Positions 40,755 to 49,665 of a stretch of DNA of 64,000 bases are shown here, piece by piece. The translations under genes were made by a program, and so were the position numbers. The notes under the pieces were generated by a model. That model searched no databases. It worked only from the letters and a program-made list of their open reading frames with translations, and had not been told where the DNA came from. The DNA is from Geothrix terrae (GTDB lineage Bacteria; Acidobacteriota; Holophagae; Holophagales; Holophagaceae): the NCBI RefSeq assembly GCF_022808775.1, contig NZ_JAKZLA010000002.1, positions 434,001 to 498,000 of the forward strand, written 5' to 3'. Positions within the stretch are counted from its first letter, which is position 1, and each line of letters begins with the position of its first letter.

Positions 40755-42230
40755 CTATTGAAGAATTTTCGCCAATCCCGCGACGCCTTGAAGGATCTGC
40801 GAGGGGGCCAACGCGGCGAAGCCGAGGACGAATCCATGGGCAGGCCTTTCTCTCAGATACATGCGCGAGAGCGTGGGCAGATCCAGCCCGAGCTTCTCGC
40901 CCTTTTTGGAAAGCGCGGTGTCGTCGGACCCTTGAGGGAGGAAGGCTGTCAGGTGGAACCCGCCCTCTCCTTCCATCACCCGGAGTTTCCCGGAAGTGCG
41001 GGCGGCGAGCGCTTCCAGAAGGATGGCCCTCCGCCCTTGGTAAAGGTTCTTCATTTTCCTTAAGTGGGTGGAGATGTGGCCGTCATGGAGGAAGTCCGCG
41101 AGCACGGCTTGGCTCAGGGACGGGGAATGACCGTCCTGCAAGGACCGAGCGCGGGTCATGGCCTCGGCGATGCGCTGCGGCGCGACGACGTAGGCGAGTC
41201 GAAGGCTCGGGAACAGCGCCTTGGTGAGGGTTCCGACATACACCACGGGGGCATCAGCCTCGAGACCCTGAATGGCTGGATGGGGCCTTCCGGTGTAGCG
41301 GAATTCACTGTCGTAGTCGTCCTCGATGATCCAGCTTCCGGTCCGCCGCGCCCACGTGAGGAGCGCCAGGCGCCGTTCCAGGCTGAGCGCCGGGCCCGTG
41401 GGGTACTGGTGGGAAGGCGTGACGTACGCCAGCTTTGCCCTGGGCGCCAGCGCGGTCCCCTGTTCCACATCCAGGCCCTGCTCATCCACGGGGACGGGTA
41501 CCAGATCCGCCCCTGCGTTCTGCAGCGCGACGCGGGCTCCGAGATATCCCGGATCTTCGATCCAGGCCTTGTCCCCTGGGTCCAGGAGCATCCTGCTGGC
41601 GAGGTCCAGAGCCTGCTGGGAGCTCGTGAGGATGAGCACTTGTTCGGGCGAGCACCTCACGCCGCGCGAGCTGATGAGGTATTCCGAGAGGGCCTCGCGC
41701 AGGGGGCCGTACCCGGCAGGGTCTCCGTAACCCAGAAGCGCCTGGCCGCTCGTTCTGGAACGGCGCAGCAGCAGGCGATGCCAGAGATCATAAGGAAAGG
41801 CCTCTGGAGCCGGGTGTCCGCCCGCGAACGGTCTGCAGTCGAGAGGCTCGACGCACCCGCGAGTCTCGGCCAGGTAGGTGCCACGTTCAGAGAGGCCCAG
41901 CCGAGGTCCGGGCGCGCCGGTGCGAGGTGTGGCGCCGGAGGTGGGACGGAAGGTCGCCGGCAGGTGCTCGCTGACGTAGGTTCCGTCACCCACCCTGCGG
42001 GTAAGGAAACCCTCTCCCTCCAGCTTGGCCAAGGCCTCTTCTGCGGTGGTCCGGGAGACACCCAGGTCCGCGGCCAGGGTCCGGCTGGAAGGCAGCCGTG
42101 TCCCGGGTTTGAGGCCCCCCGTCAGGATGGCTTCTCGGATCCGTTTGTATAGCCTCAGGTAGAGAGGCTCTGAACCCGGAGACGTGAGCGCGAGGGAAGG
42201 GAACAGAACACCGCCTTGCGTTTTGCTCAT
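40755..42230 (-). CDS. MocR-type GntR/aminotransferase regulator
   Basis: A 491-residue PLP-binding transcription factor. N-terminal winged helix (YKRIREAILTGGLKPGTRLP, SRTTAEEALAKLEGEG) is of GntR type; the C-terminal domain is an aspartate-aminotransferase fold with the PLP lysine at 337 (GTLTKALFPSLR) and Asp/Tyr contacts in IIEDDYDSEFRY. MocR regulators sense PLP or an amino compound bound to it. It is divergent from the rhodanese, ATP-grasp and PLP-decarboxylase genes across a 138-bp gap, so these are its likely targets. GGAGG precedes the ATG. Confidence 0.92.
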   Translation of the reverse strand: MSKTQGGVLFPSLALTSPGSEPLYLRLYKRIREAILTGGLKPGTRLPSSRTLAADLGVSRTTAEEALAKLEGEGFLTRRVGDGTYVSEHLPATFRPTSGATPRTGAPGPRLGLSERGTYLAETRGCVEPLDCRPFAGGHPAPEAFPYDLWHRLLLRRSRTSGQALLGYGDPAGYGPLREALSEYLISSRGVRCSPEQVLILTSSQQALDLASRMLLDPGDKAWIEDPGYLGARVALQNAGADLVPVPVDEQGLDVEQGTALAPRAKLAYVTPSHQYPTGPALSLERRLALLTWARRTGSWIIEDDYDSEFRYTGRPHPAIQGLEADAPVVYVGTLTKALFPSLRLAYVVAPQRIAEAMTRARSLQDGHSPSLSQAVLADFLHDGHISTHLRKMKNLYQGRRAILLEALAARTSGKLRVMEGEGGFHLTAFLPQGSDDTALSKKGEKLGLDLPTLSRMYLRERPAHGFVLGFAALAPSQILQGVAGLAKILQ

Positions 42231-42368
42231 GCGCAGCCTCCCGGAAGGATCAACATCCAGCCGGCAAATGGTCTTGTCAATCTTTCAATAATGGATATTT
42301 CGATCAAACCAAAATGCTCCACACTCCAGCTGTCGAAGCCACTAGGCCCTTCAACAAAGGAGATCCCC
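42231..42368. promoter_or_regulatory. Divergent regulatory gap of the MocR cluster
   Basis: The 138-bp gap separates mocR from the rhodanese gene. A candidate plus-strand promoter is TTGTCA (42274-42279) with TATTTC 16 bases later. The middle is A+T-rich relative to the surroundings. No clean operator repeat can be named, although MocR factors usually bind direct repeats in such gaps. Confidence 0.4.
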
Positions 42369-42845
42369 ATGAATCCTTCCAACCCTCCCGCCAGCGAGGT
42401 CATCCCGTCCCGGGTGTTGGAGTACCTTTCCGAAGCGTCCCCGGATTCGATGGCGGCCGGATTCCTGGCCAAACTGACCCACGCCACGGATCCTTCCGAT
42501 GTGGCCGTGGATCTGGAGAACGGCGTGAACGGGTTCATCGTCGTGGACGCCCGCACACCCGAGGCCTACTCCGGCGGCCATATTCCGGGGGCCATCAACT
42601 TCCCCCACCGCACCATGAATGCGGCATCCACGGCGCACCTTTCGAAGGAGCTGGTGTACGTCACCTACTGTGACGGCATCGGGTGCAACGCCTCCACCAA
42701 AGCTGCCTACAAGCTCGCCTCTATGGGGTTCAAGGTGAAGGAGATGCTGGGCGGGTTGGATTGGTGGATTCGAGATGGATATGCCGTGGAAGTCGGAGCC
42801 AAGCCGGCTCGCGTTTTGGGGGCCGGCATCCGATGCGGTTGCTGA
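42369..42845 (+). CDS. Single-domain rhodanese-like protein
   Basis: A 158-residue rhodanese fold: VVDARTPEAYSGGHIPGAIN and the active loop CDGIGC with catalytic Cys101. The substrate loop CDGIGCN is of the small rhodanese type. It ends in CGC, two more cysteines that could relay sulfur. An AAGGAGAT Shine-Dalgarno, very strong, precedes the Met at 42369; the open frame upstream runs through the regulatory gap. It is the first gene of the divergent cluster, which implies a persulfide-transfer or redox step in the pathway. Confidence 0.87.
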   Translation: MNPSNPPASEVIPSRVLEYLSEASPDSMAAGFLAKLTHATDPSDVAVDLENGVNGFIVVDARTPEAYSGGHIPGAINFPHRTMNAASTAHLSKELVYVTYCDGIGCNASTKAAYKLASMGFKVKEMLGGLDWWIRDGYAVEVGAKPARVLGAGIRCGC

Positions 42846-42869
42846 GTCGCCTCTCGAAAGGATAAATGC

Positions 42870-43793
42870 ATGGATATCGCGATGGCGACCTGCCGGGATT
42901 GGCCGGCCGGTCATCCCGAAGACCAGCTTCTGGTGTCGGCCTTGGCCCGCATCGGCCTTGAGGGGCAAGCTGTGGTCTGGGATGAAGTGGCACCCAGTAA
43001 CCCGCGCCATGGCTGGCTTCTGCGCAGCGTGTGGGATTACCACCTACGCCTGGAGGAATTCCTGAGGTGGGTCGACGTGCGATCAGCTGAAGGAGCCTTG
43101 TGGAATTCACGAGAGCTCATCCGGTGGAATGCCCACAAGAGGTACCTCAAGGACCTTCAGCTCCGGGGACTGCCCGTCATCCCGACGCTCTGGGTCCGGG
43201 GTGGTGATATCCAGGACATCGATCTCTTGGGCCGTGGCTGGAAGGATGTGGTGATCAAGCCGGCTGTTGGAGCCAGCGCACACCATGCCGTCAGGTTGCC
43301 CGCGCACGCCAAGGACGAGATCCGAGCCCACACCCAGGCCATCACGCGCTTCACGGAAGCGATGATTCAGCCGTATTTCCCCGAAGTGGAGAGCTACGGC
43401 GAGCGTTCCTTCTTCTTCATCGAGGGGGTTTTCACCCACGCGGTACGCCGCCCCCCAGCGTTGCAGGAAGGCGTGGATCAGGAGGTTCGGCTCGCCAGGG
43501 TCGAACCCACGGACGAGGAGCTGGCGATCGGCCGCAAGGTCATCGAGGCACTTCCTGAATTGCCGCTTTACGCTCGGATGGATCTTGTTCCCGATGGGAA
43601 CGGACGGCAGCACCTCATGGAGGTGGAACTCATCGAACCCCGCCTCTTTCTCCGGGAGAGCCCGGAAGCCGCGACCGCCCTGGCAGACGCCCTCGGTGGC
43701 CGCATCGCTGAAAGCCTGCGAGCGTCCACCCTCAAGGCCGCCGCCCGGGTCAAGGGGACCCGAATCCGCCCTTGTGAACAGGAGGACCTATGA
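42870..43793 (+). CDS. ATP-grasp ligase (DcsG/RimK-like)
   Basis: A 307-residue protein with an ATP-grasp fold. The N-terminal half (SVWDYHLRLEEFLRWVD) matches a family of peptide- or amine-ligases that includes DcsG. The ATP-binding part shows VVIKPAVGASAHHAVRLP, YGERSFFFIEG and a metal-binding end MEVELIEPRLFL. Such enzymes activate a carboxylate with ATP and join it to an amine or thiol. AAAGGA lies 7 bases before the ATG. It overlaps the PLP-decarboxylase start by 4 bases, so the two are likely translated together. Confidence 0.87.
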   Translation: MDIAMATCRDWPAGHPEDQLLVSALARIGLEGQAVVWDEVAPSNPRHGWLLRSVWDYHLRLEEFLRWVDVRSAEGALWNSRELIRWNAHKRYLKDLQLRGLPVIPTLWVRGGDIQDIDLLGRGWKDVVIKPAVGASAHHAVRLPAHAKDEIRAHTQAITRFTEAMIQPYFPEVESYGERSFFFIEGVFTHAVRRPPALQEGVDQEVRLARVEPTDEELAIGRKVIEALPELPLYARMDLVPDGNGRQHLMEVELIEPRLFLRESPEAATALADALGGRIAESLRASTLKAAARVKGTRIRPCEQEDL

Positions 43794-45226
43794 CGATGCA
43801 CAGCCCCCTCTCCAACAACAATCAGGGCGTGAGCCTTTCCCGGGACATCTGGGGGCGGTTCGCAGATCAAGCGGAACGTTTTCAAACCACCATGCGGGAC
43901 CGCAAGGTCCTTCCGGTCGCGGATCCGAATCAGCTCCGGGCGCGCATCGCTCAGACATATGATTTCCAATCGCCCATCGACGCCGGCTCCCTGCTGGACG
44001 ATGTGGGCGATCTATTGGCCAATGGCCTGGTCCACGTCACACATCCCCGGTACTTCGGTCTGTTCAACCCCAGCGTCCGGCCCATCAGCGTCTTGGGGGA
44101 CGCGCTGACCGCGCTGTATAACCCCCAACTGGCGGTATGGTCCCACGCTCCCGCGGCCTGTGAACTCGACCGCCGCGCCCTGGCCACGATGAAGGAACTG
44201 ATCGGCTGGGAGGAGGGCGAAGGGCTCAGCAGCTTCACCACAGGGGGAGCCGAATCCAATCTCTGTGCGGTCCTTTCCGCCCTGTCGAGGGCGTTCCCGG
44301 AATGGGACGAGAAGGGATTGGCGGAACTCAGGCTTCGCCCGGTCATGTACCTATCCGCTGATGGGCACCACTCATTCGTCAAGGCCGCGCGGATGGCGGG
44401 CCTGGGAACACATTCGGTCCGCGAGGTTCCGGTCGATTCAACAAGGAGGATCGACCTTGAGCAGCTTGAAAGGCTCATGGCCAAGGATCGGGCAGAGGGG
44501 TACCACCCCTTCCTGCTGGTTGGAACCGCCGGAGCCACTGGCACAGGCGTGATCGATCCGCTGGTCGAGCTCCGCGAGATCGCGGACCGCCATCAGCTCT
44601 GGCTTCATGCCGATGCGGCATGGGGCGGTTCTGCCCTCATGAGCACCACCCTGAGGGTCCATCTCAAAGGCATCGAACGAGCCGACTCCGTGAGCTGGGA
44701 TGCCCACAAATGGCTCTCTGTCCCCATGGGGGCAGGCATGTTCTTTTCCAGGCATGCAGAGGCCACCCATCGGGCTTTTTCGATCAACGCCACGTACATG
44801 CCTGTCGCGCAGGATGCCATCCCCCAGGATCCCTTCGCGACCACCCCTCAGTGGTCCCGCCGCGGCATCGGCCTGAAAGTGTTCATGGCCCTGGCCGAGC
44901 TCGGGCTTCCCGGGTACGCGCGCATCATCGACCATCAGGCCTGCATGGGAGATCTCCTTCGGGTGCGTCTTCTCGAGGATGGCTGGGACATCGTCAACCA
45001 GACACCTCTGCCCGTCGTCTGCTTCAACCGGCCTGGGGTGGATTCCGCGGCCACGATCGGACGGCTGCTCAACCGGCTATACGAGGATGGCCAGGTATGG
45101 ATCTCCGGGCTGGCGTTGGGGTCGGATGCCCATGTCCTCCGTGCTTGCATCACCAGCTACCACACGACCGAGGAGGATGTGGCCTTTCTCGTTTCAGCCC
45201 TCAATACCGCTGCATCCCGCCTCTAG
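43790..45226 (+). CDS. PLP-dependent group II decarboxylase
   Basis: A 478-residue enzyme of the aromatic-L-amino-acid/glutamate decarboxylase class. SVSWDAHKWLSVPMGAG carries the PLP lysine (307); His193 (SADGHHSF) and Asp275 (LHADAAWGG) are the other cofactor contacts; TTGGAESNLCA binds the phosphate. It would remove CO2 from an amino acid such as a 2,4-diaminobutyrate, aspartate or aromatic substrate; specificity is unknown. It shares an operon with the ATP-grasp gene, so the amine product may be the ligase substrate or the reverse. Confidence 0.9.
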   Translation: MTMHSPLSNNNQGVSLSRDIWGRFADQAERFQTTMRDRKVLPVADPNQLRARIAQTYDFQSPIDAGSLLDDVGDLLANGLVHVTHPRYFGLFNPSVRPISVLGDALTALYNPQLAVWSHAPAACELDRRALATMKELIGWEEGEGLSSFTTGGAESNLCAVLSALSRAFPEWDEKGLAELRLRPVMYLSADGHHSFVKAARMAGLGTHSVREVPVDSTRRIDLEQLERLMAKDRAEGYHPFLLVGTAGATGTGVIDPLVELREIADRHQLWLHADAAWGGSALMSTTLRVHLKGIERADSVSWDAHKWLSVPMGAGMFFSRHAEATHRAFSINATYMPVAQDAIPQDPFATTPQWSRRGIGLKVFMALAELGLPGYARIIDHQACMGDLLRVRLLEDGWDIVNQTPLPVVCFNRPGVDSAATIGRLLNRLYEDGQVWISGLALGSDAHVLRACITSYHTTEEDVAFLVSALNTAASRL

Positions 45227-45317
45227 GATGGTCAGAAACCCCTGCTCTTACAGGAGAAGGGGGCCAGGGGATCATGCGCGCAGCCGCCCCAGTCATACTG
45301 ACTTCCGGAGGATCCCC

Positions 45318-46316
45318 ATGCAGTACCGGAAGCCCTGCGGCAGTGTTCTGGAGGCCATCGGCAATACGCCGCTGGTGCGGCTGCGCCGCGTCGTGTCGGA
45401 TCTTCCGGCGGAGGTCTTCGCCAAGCTCGAGTTCCTCAACCCCATGGGCAGCAGCAAGGACCGCATCGCCAAGCACATGATCGAGGCGGCGGAGCGGGAC
45501 GGCCGCCTGAAGCCCGGCGACACCATCATCGAGAACTCCTCCGGCAACACGGCCATGGGCCTGGCCCTCATGGCCATCCAGAAGGGCTACAAGCTTGTCG
45601 TCGTGGTGCGCGACACCATCTCCCAGGAGAAGCTGAATCAGCTGCTGGCCCTGGGCGCTCAGATCCACAAGGTGGACACGAGCCTGCCCCCCGAGCACCC
45701 GGACAGCTACAACAACATCACGCCGCGCCTGGCGAAGGAACTGCCTAACTGCTTCTTCCCCGACCAGCACGGCAACCGGGAGAACAACGCCGCCCACTAC
45801 GCCGGCACAGGCCCCGAGATCTGGGAGCAGATGGAGGGCCGCATCGACGTCCTGGTGGCCGGCGCCGGCACCGGCGGCACCATCGGCGGCGTGGGCCGCT
45901 ATCTGAAAGAGAAGGATCCGAAGATCAAGATCGTGGCCGTGGATCCCGTAGGCTCCGTCTTCACGCCCCACTTCCGCGGCGAGAAGGAGCTGAAGGCGGG
46001 TCCCTACAAGATCGAGGGCCTGGGCGACGAGTTCCTCATCCCCACCATGGAGTTCGAGCTCATCGACGAGATGTTCCAGGTGACGGACCGCGACGCCTTC
46101 CACCACGCGCGGCGGCTGGTGAAGGAGGAGGGCGTCCTGGGCGGCGGCTCCAGCGGCGCGGCGCTGTGGGCGGTGCGGCAGGTGGCTTTGGGCCTGCCCC
46201 CCATGGGCCGCCCCGCGCGCATCGTCACCGTGTTCCCCGATGGCGCCGGCCGCTACCTCAGCAGCATCTTCAACGATGCGTGGCTGGCAGAGCGGGGCCT
46301 CCTGGAGGCGGAATGA
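45318..46316 (+). CDS. Cysteine synthase / cystathionine beta-synthase-like enzyme
   Basis: Type II PLP enzyme of 332 residues without CBS domains. NPMGSSKDRIAKHMI carries the PLP lysine (47); ENSSGNTAMGLAL and AGAGTGGTIGGVGRYLKEKD are the phosphate- and substrate-binding loops. It could make cysteine from O-acetylserine with sulfide or cystathionine from serine and homocysteine. GGAGG lies 7 bases before the Met at 45318; the open frame starts further upstream within the decarboxylase gene. Its stop overlaps the start of an E1-beta gene. A relation to the rhodanese cluster upstream is possible but a 91-bp gap separates them. Confidence 0.88.
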   Translation: MQYRKPCGSVLEAIGNTPLVRLRRVVSDLPAEVFAKLEFLNPMGSSKDRIAKHMIEAAERDGRLKPGDTIIENSSGNTAMGLALMAIQKGYKLVVVVRDTISQEKLNQLLALGAQIHKVDTSLPPEHPDSYNNITPRLAKELPNCFFPDQHGNRENNAAHYAGTGPEIWEQMEGRIDVLVAGAGTGGTIGGVGRYLKEKDPKIKIVAVDPVGSVFTPHFRGEKELKAGPYKIEGLGDEFLIPTMEFELIDEMFQVTDRDAFHHARRLVKEEGVLGGGSSGAALWAVRQVALGLPPMGRPARIVTVFPDGAGRYLSSIFNDAWLAERGLLEAE

Positions 46317-47275
46317 CGGCCTTCTCCGGCACCTACGTCGACGCCATCCGCCAGGCGCTGTTCGACGCCATGGAGGCCGATCCCCGGGTCTGCTGCCTGG
46401 GCGAGGACATCGGCACCTACGGCGGCGCCTTCCGGGCCACGGAGGGTCTGCTGGACCGCTTCGGCCCGAACCGGGTGATCGACACGCCCATCTCCGAGCA
46501 GGCCATCGCCGGCGCGGCCATCGGCGCGGCGCTCATGGGCCAGCGGCCCGTGGCGGAATTCCAGTTCATGGACTTCGCCCTCCTGGCGTCCGACCTCATG
46601 GTGAACTTCGCCGCCAAGGCCCACTGGCGCTGGGGGGCCACCGTGTCCGCCGTGTTCCGGGGGCCCTCCGGCGCCGGCAACGGCGGCGGGCCCTTCCACA
46701 GCCAGAACCCCGAGGGCCATTTCCTCGGCAGCCCCGGCCTCAAGGTCGTCGCCCCCGGCACGGTGCGCGACGCCTACGCCCTCCTGCGCGCGGCCATCGA
46801 CGACCCCGATCCTGTCTTGTTCTTCGAGCACAAGCACCTCTACCGCCGCCTCAAGGACCAGTGGGACGAGGCCCCCGCGGCCCGGCTCGGCGAGGCGGCT
46901 CTGCGCAAGGACGGCTCGAAGGCCTGCGTGATCACCTACGGGGCCGCCCAGCACGTGGCCCTGGAAGCCGCGGCGGGCCTGGACGTGGCCGTGCTGGACC
47001 TGCGCACCCTCTGGCCCCTGGACGACCAGGCCATCACCGAGCTCGCGAAGCGGACCCATCGCGTCCTGGTGCTCACCGAAGCCAGCCTCACCTACGGGCC
47101 CGGCGCCGAGCTGGCCGCCCGCATCGGCGAGACCTGCTTCGGCTGGCTGGATGCCCCGGTGCTGCGGGTGGGAGCCGCGGACACGCCGATCCCCGCCAGC
47201 CCCCCCCTGGAGGCCGCCCACCTGCCCGGGACGAAGGCGGTGCGATCCGCCCTGGACCGTCTCCTGGCCTGGTAG
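46313..47275 (+). CDS. 2-oxoacid dehydrogenase E1 component, beta subunit
   Basis: A 320-residue thiamine-diphosphate E1-beta subunit of the pyruvate or branched-chain dehydrogenase type. LGEDIGTYGGAFRATEGL, DTPISEQAIAGAAIGAALMG and the central GGGPFHSQNPEGHF are family signatures. A matching alpha subunit is expected but none lies beside it: the upstream overlapping gene is a cysteine-synthase-like PLP enzyme. The E1-alpha, E2 and E3 genes are outside the window or the beta subunit has been recruited for another use. ATGA overlap indicates coupling. Confidence 0.88.
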   Translation: MTAFSGTYVDAIRQALFDAMEADPRVCCLGEDIGTYGGAFRATEGLLDRFGPNRVIDTPISEQAIAGAAIGAALMGQRPVAEFQFMDFALLASDLMVNFAAKAHWRWGATVSAVFRGPSGAGNGGGPFHSQNPEGHFLGSPGLKVVAPGTVRDAYALLRAAIDDPDPVLFFEHKHLYRRLKDQWDEAPAARLGEAALRKDGSKACVITYGAAQHVALEAAAGLDVAVLDLRTLWPLDDQAITELAKRTHRVLVLTEASLTYGPGAELAARIGETCFGWLDAPVLRVGAADTPIPASPPLEAAHLPGTKAVRSALDRLLAW

Positions 47276-47352
47276 ATCCCACGGAGGGCCCGCCGTCTGG
47301 CCAAAGGCCCTGCCTGTGATTTTCTGCTCGCGAACGGTAAATTCCCGCTCTA

Positions 47353-49665
47353 ATGAAGCGGATGATTCGGCCTTTACCAGCCCTGAAGATGATTGGCCTC
47401 GCCCTTTCCCTGGGCCTCCCGGGGGGTCAGGTCCTCCTGTCGGCGCCCCCTCCCCGCCTTCGGGCCAACCCTCCGCGTCCGGCCCCCCGCCCCTCCCAGC
47501 TCCAGATCCCGGCGCGCGCCCACGACCGCCGGTTGGAGGTGGCGGATGGCGCGGGCGGCTGGCGGCCCTTCTATGTCAAAGGCGTGAACCTGGGCGCCGC
47601 CATTCCCGGCCGGCACCCCAGCGAGTTCCCGGACCGGGCCACCTACGACGGGTGGATCCGGGAGATGGCGGAGGCGGGCTTCAACACGATCCGCGTCTAC
47701 ACCATCCATCCGCCTGCGTTCTACGAGGCTCTGCGCGCCTACAACCTCGGCGCCCGGAAGCCCATGCGGCTCATCCACGGCGTCTGGACCGAGCTGCCCC
47801 CCGGCCACGACTTCCTGGATCCCGCCTGGCTCGCGGCCTGGCACCGGGAGATGCGGGACGTGACGGAGGTGCTTCACGGCCGCGCCCGCATCCCCGACCG
47901 CCCGGGCCACGCCAGCGGCACCTATGGCGCGGACGTCAGCCCCTGGACCCTGGCGGTCATCCTGGGCCGCGAATGGGAATCCTCCAGCGTGGTGGCCTTC
48001 AACCGCCAGCACCCCGGAGTCTCGACCTGGACCGGCCGCTTCGTCGCGGTGCGGGAGGCCCACGCCATGGAGCGGTTCCTCGCCCAGAGCATGGACCACT
48101 TCCTCGCCGGGGAATGGGACCGGTTCCAGGCCCAGCGGCCCATCGCCTTCACCAACTGGCCCACCCTGGACCCCCTCTCCCACATCACGGAATCCACGGA
48201 ACAGGAGGAACGCGCCCTCCGACAGAAGCTCGGCATGGCGGTCGAGGCCCCGAACCCGGATCCCGAGGATGAGGACGCCGCCAGTCTGGACATGGAGAAG
48301 TTCGAGGGCACGGCAGACCTCAGGGCCGGCCTCTTCGCCAGCTACCACGCCTATCCCTACTACCCCGACTTCATGAACCTGGATCCCGGCTACGCCCAGG
48401 CCCGGGATCACCTGGGCCCCAGCCATTACGCGGGGTACCTCGCCGACCTGGTGAGGCATCACGCCCACCATCCGGTGCTCATCGCGGAATTCGGCGTACC
48501 CTCCTCCCGCGTCGTCGCCCACTGGCAGCCCCAGGGCATGACCCACGGCGGCCAGGGCGAGCGCGAGCAGGGCGAGCAGGATGCCCGGCTCCAGCGGGAC
48601 ATCTACGACGCGGGCTGCGCCGGGGGTGTGCTCTTCGCCTGGATCGACGAGTGGTTCAAGAAGAACTGGCTCACCCTGCCCTTCGAGCGCCCCTTCGAGC
48701 GGAAGCCGCTCTGGTACAACGCCATGGACGCCGAGGAGAACTACGGGCTCATCGCCTACCGGCCCGGCGCCAAGGGACCGTCCATCCTGATCGACGGCAA
48801 GGCGGACGACTGGGCCCGGATTCCGGCGTACCTCGAAGGCCGCGGCCTCTCCCTGAAGGTCGCGGCGGACGAGGGCTGGCTCCACCTCGGCCTGTTCCTC
48901 CCGCGCCCCGTGGAATTCTCGAAGGAAGCGATCCTCCTGGGCCTCGACACCGTGGATCCCCGCCGGGGCGACCACCGGCTTCCCTGGGTGGCGGGCCCGC
49001 GCAGCGAAGCCGGCCTGGAGTTCGTGGTCCTCTTCCAGGGGCCGGATCACACGGGGGTGTTCGTGGATGCCCCCTACGCCATCCCCGGCTACCGGCCCCT
49101 GCCCCATCACCGCTACCAGAGCGTGGCCAACGAGGCGGGCCGCTTCCTCCTGCCCACGGCCAAGAGCAACCATCCCCGGATCGGCCGGGACGGAACGCGG
49201 TTTCCGGGCCACACCACGGAGATCGGCTGGCTCCGCGAGGGGACCCAGGACCGCGCCGATCCCGCCTTCGACTCCCGCGCCGAATGGCAGGCGGGCCGGA
49301 GCCCCGACGGCCGGGGGTTCATCGAGGCGCGCATCCCCTGGACGCTGCTCCAGGTCACGGACCCGAGCCAGCGGATGGTCCTGGATGATCCCGGGAGGAA
49401 ACCCGGCGGCCCTCTGGAATCTTCCAAGTCGACCGGCTTCAGATTCGTGTTGGCGATCGTGGATGCCGACAAACCGCTCGGGGAAGGTCCGAGCACCCTC
49501 CGCCTCACCCTCCCCGCCGCCGTCCACGGCGCCATCCCCGTGCCGCCGCTCTACGCATGGCCGGCCTGGAACCGGCCGACCTTCCATCGCTTCCGCAAGC
49601 TCTCCTTCGCCATCTACCAGAAAGCCCTGGCCGCCACTCCCGACGAACCGAGGTTGCCCCGATGA
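47353..49665 (+). CDS. Exported glycoside-hydrolase-like protein with C-terminal CBM9/DOMON-like domain
   Basis: A 770-residue exported protein; a hydrophobic N-terminus (MIGLALSLGLPGGQVLL) is followed by a Pro/Arg-rich stretch. Residues about 60-470 resemble a GH-A clan TIM barrel: FYVKGVNLGAAIPG, MAEAGFNTIRVYTIHPP, ILGREWES and VLIAEFGVPSSR, the last two holding candidate acid/base and nucleophile Glu residues. Residues about 485-740 (SILIDGKADDWARI, FIEARIPWTLLQV) look like a CBM9/DOMON sandwich. It overlaps the TPR-barrel gene by 4 bases. In a polysaccharide operon it could trim or anchor the polymer. Exact family is uncertain. Confidence 0.72.
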   Translation: MKRMIRPLPALKMIGLALSLGLPGGQVLLSAPPPRLRANPPRPAPRPSQLQIPARAHDRRLEVADGAGGWRPFYVKGVNLGAAIPGRHPSEFPDRATYDGWIREMAEAGFNTIRVYTIHPPAFYEALRAYNLGARKPMRLIHGVWTELPPGHDFLDPAWLAAWHREMRDVTEVLHGRARIPDRPGHASGTYGADVSPWTLAVILGREWESSSVVAFNRQHPGVSTWTGRFVAVREAHAMERFLAQSMDHFLAGEWDRFQAQRPIAFTNWPTLDPLSHITESTEQEERALRQKLGMAVEAPNPDPEDEDAASLDMEKFEGTADLRAGLFASYHAYPYYPDFMNLDPGYAQARDHLGPSHYAGYLADLVRHHAHHPVLIAEFGVPSSRVVAHWQPQGMTHGGQGEREQGEQDARLQRDIYDAGCAGGVLFAWIDEWFKKNWLTLPFERPFERKPLWYNAMDAEENYGLIAYRPGAKGPSILIDGKADDWARIPAYLEGRGLSLKVAADEGWLHLGLFLPRPVEFSKEAILLGLDTVDPRRGDHRLPWVAGPRSEAGLEFVVLFQGPDHTGVFVDAPYAIPGYRPLPHHRYQSVANEAGRFLLPTAKSNHPRIGRDGTRFPGHTTEIGWLREGTQDRADPAFDSRAEWQAGRSPDGRGFIEARIPWTLLQVTDPSQRMVLDDPGRKPGGPLESSKSTGFRFVLAIVDADKPLGEGPSTLRLTLPAAVHGAIPVPPLYAWPAWNRPTFHRFRKLSFAIYQKALAATPDEPRLPR

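Noticed and set aside
40590-41063. Plus-strand open frame of 157 codons between the amidohydrolase and MocR genes
   Set aside because: Mostly antisense to the 3' end of the MocR gene; no motif or Shine-Dalgarno.
45318-46316. Cysteine-synthase-like gene as a fourth member of the MocR cluster
   Set aside because: A 91-bp gap with its own strong Shine-Dalgarno and the overlap with E1-beta make a separate unit more likely; kept only as a possibility.
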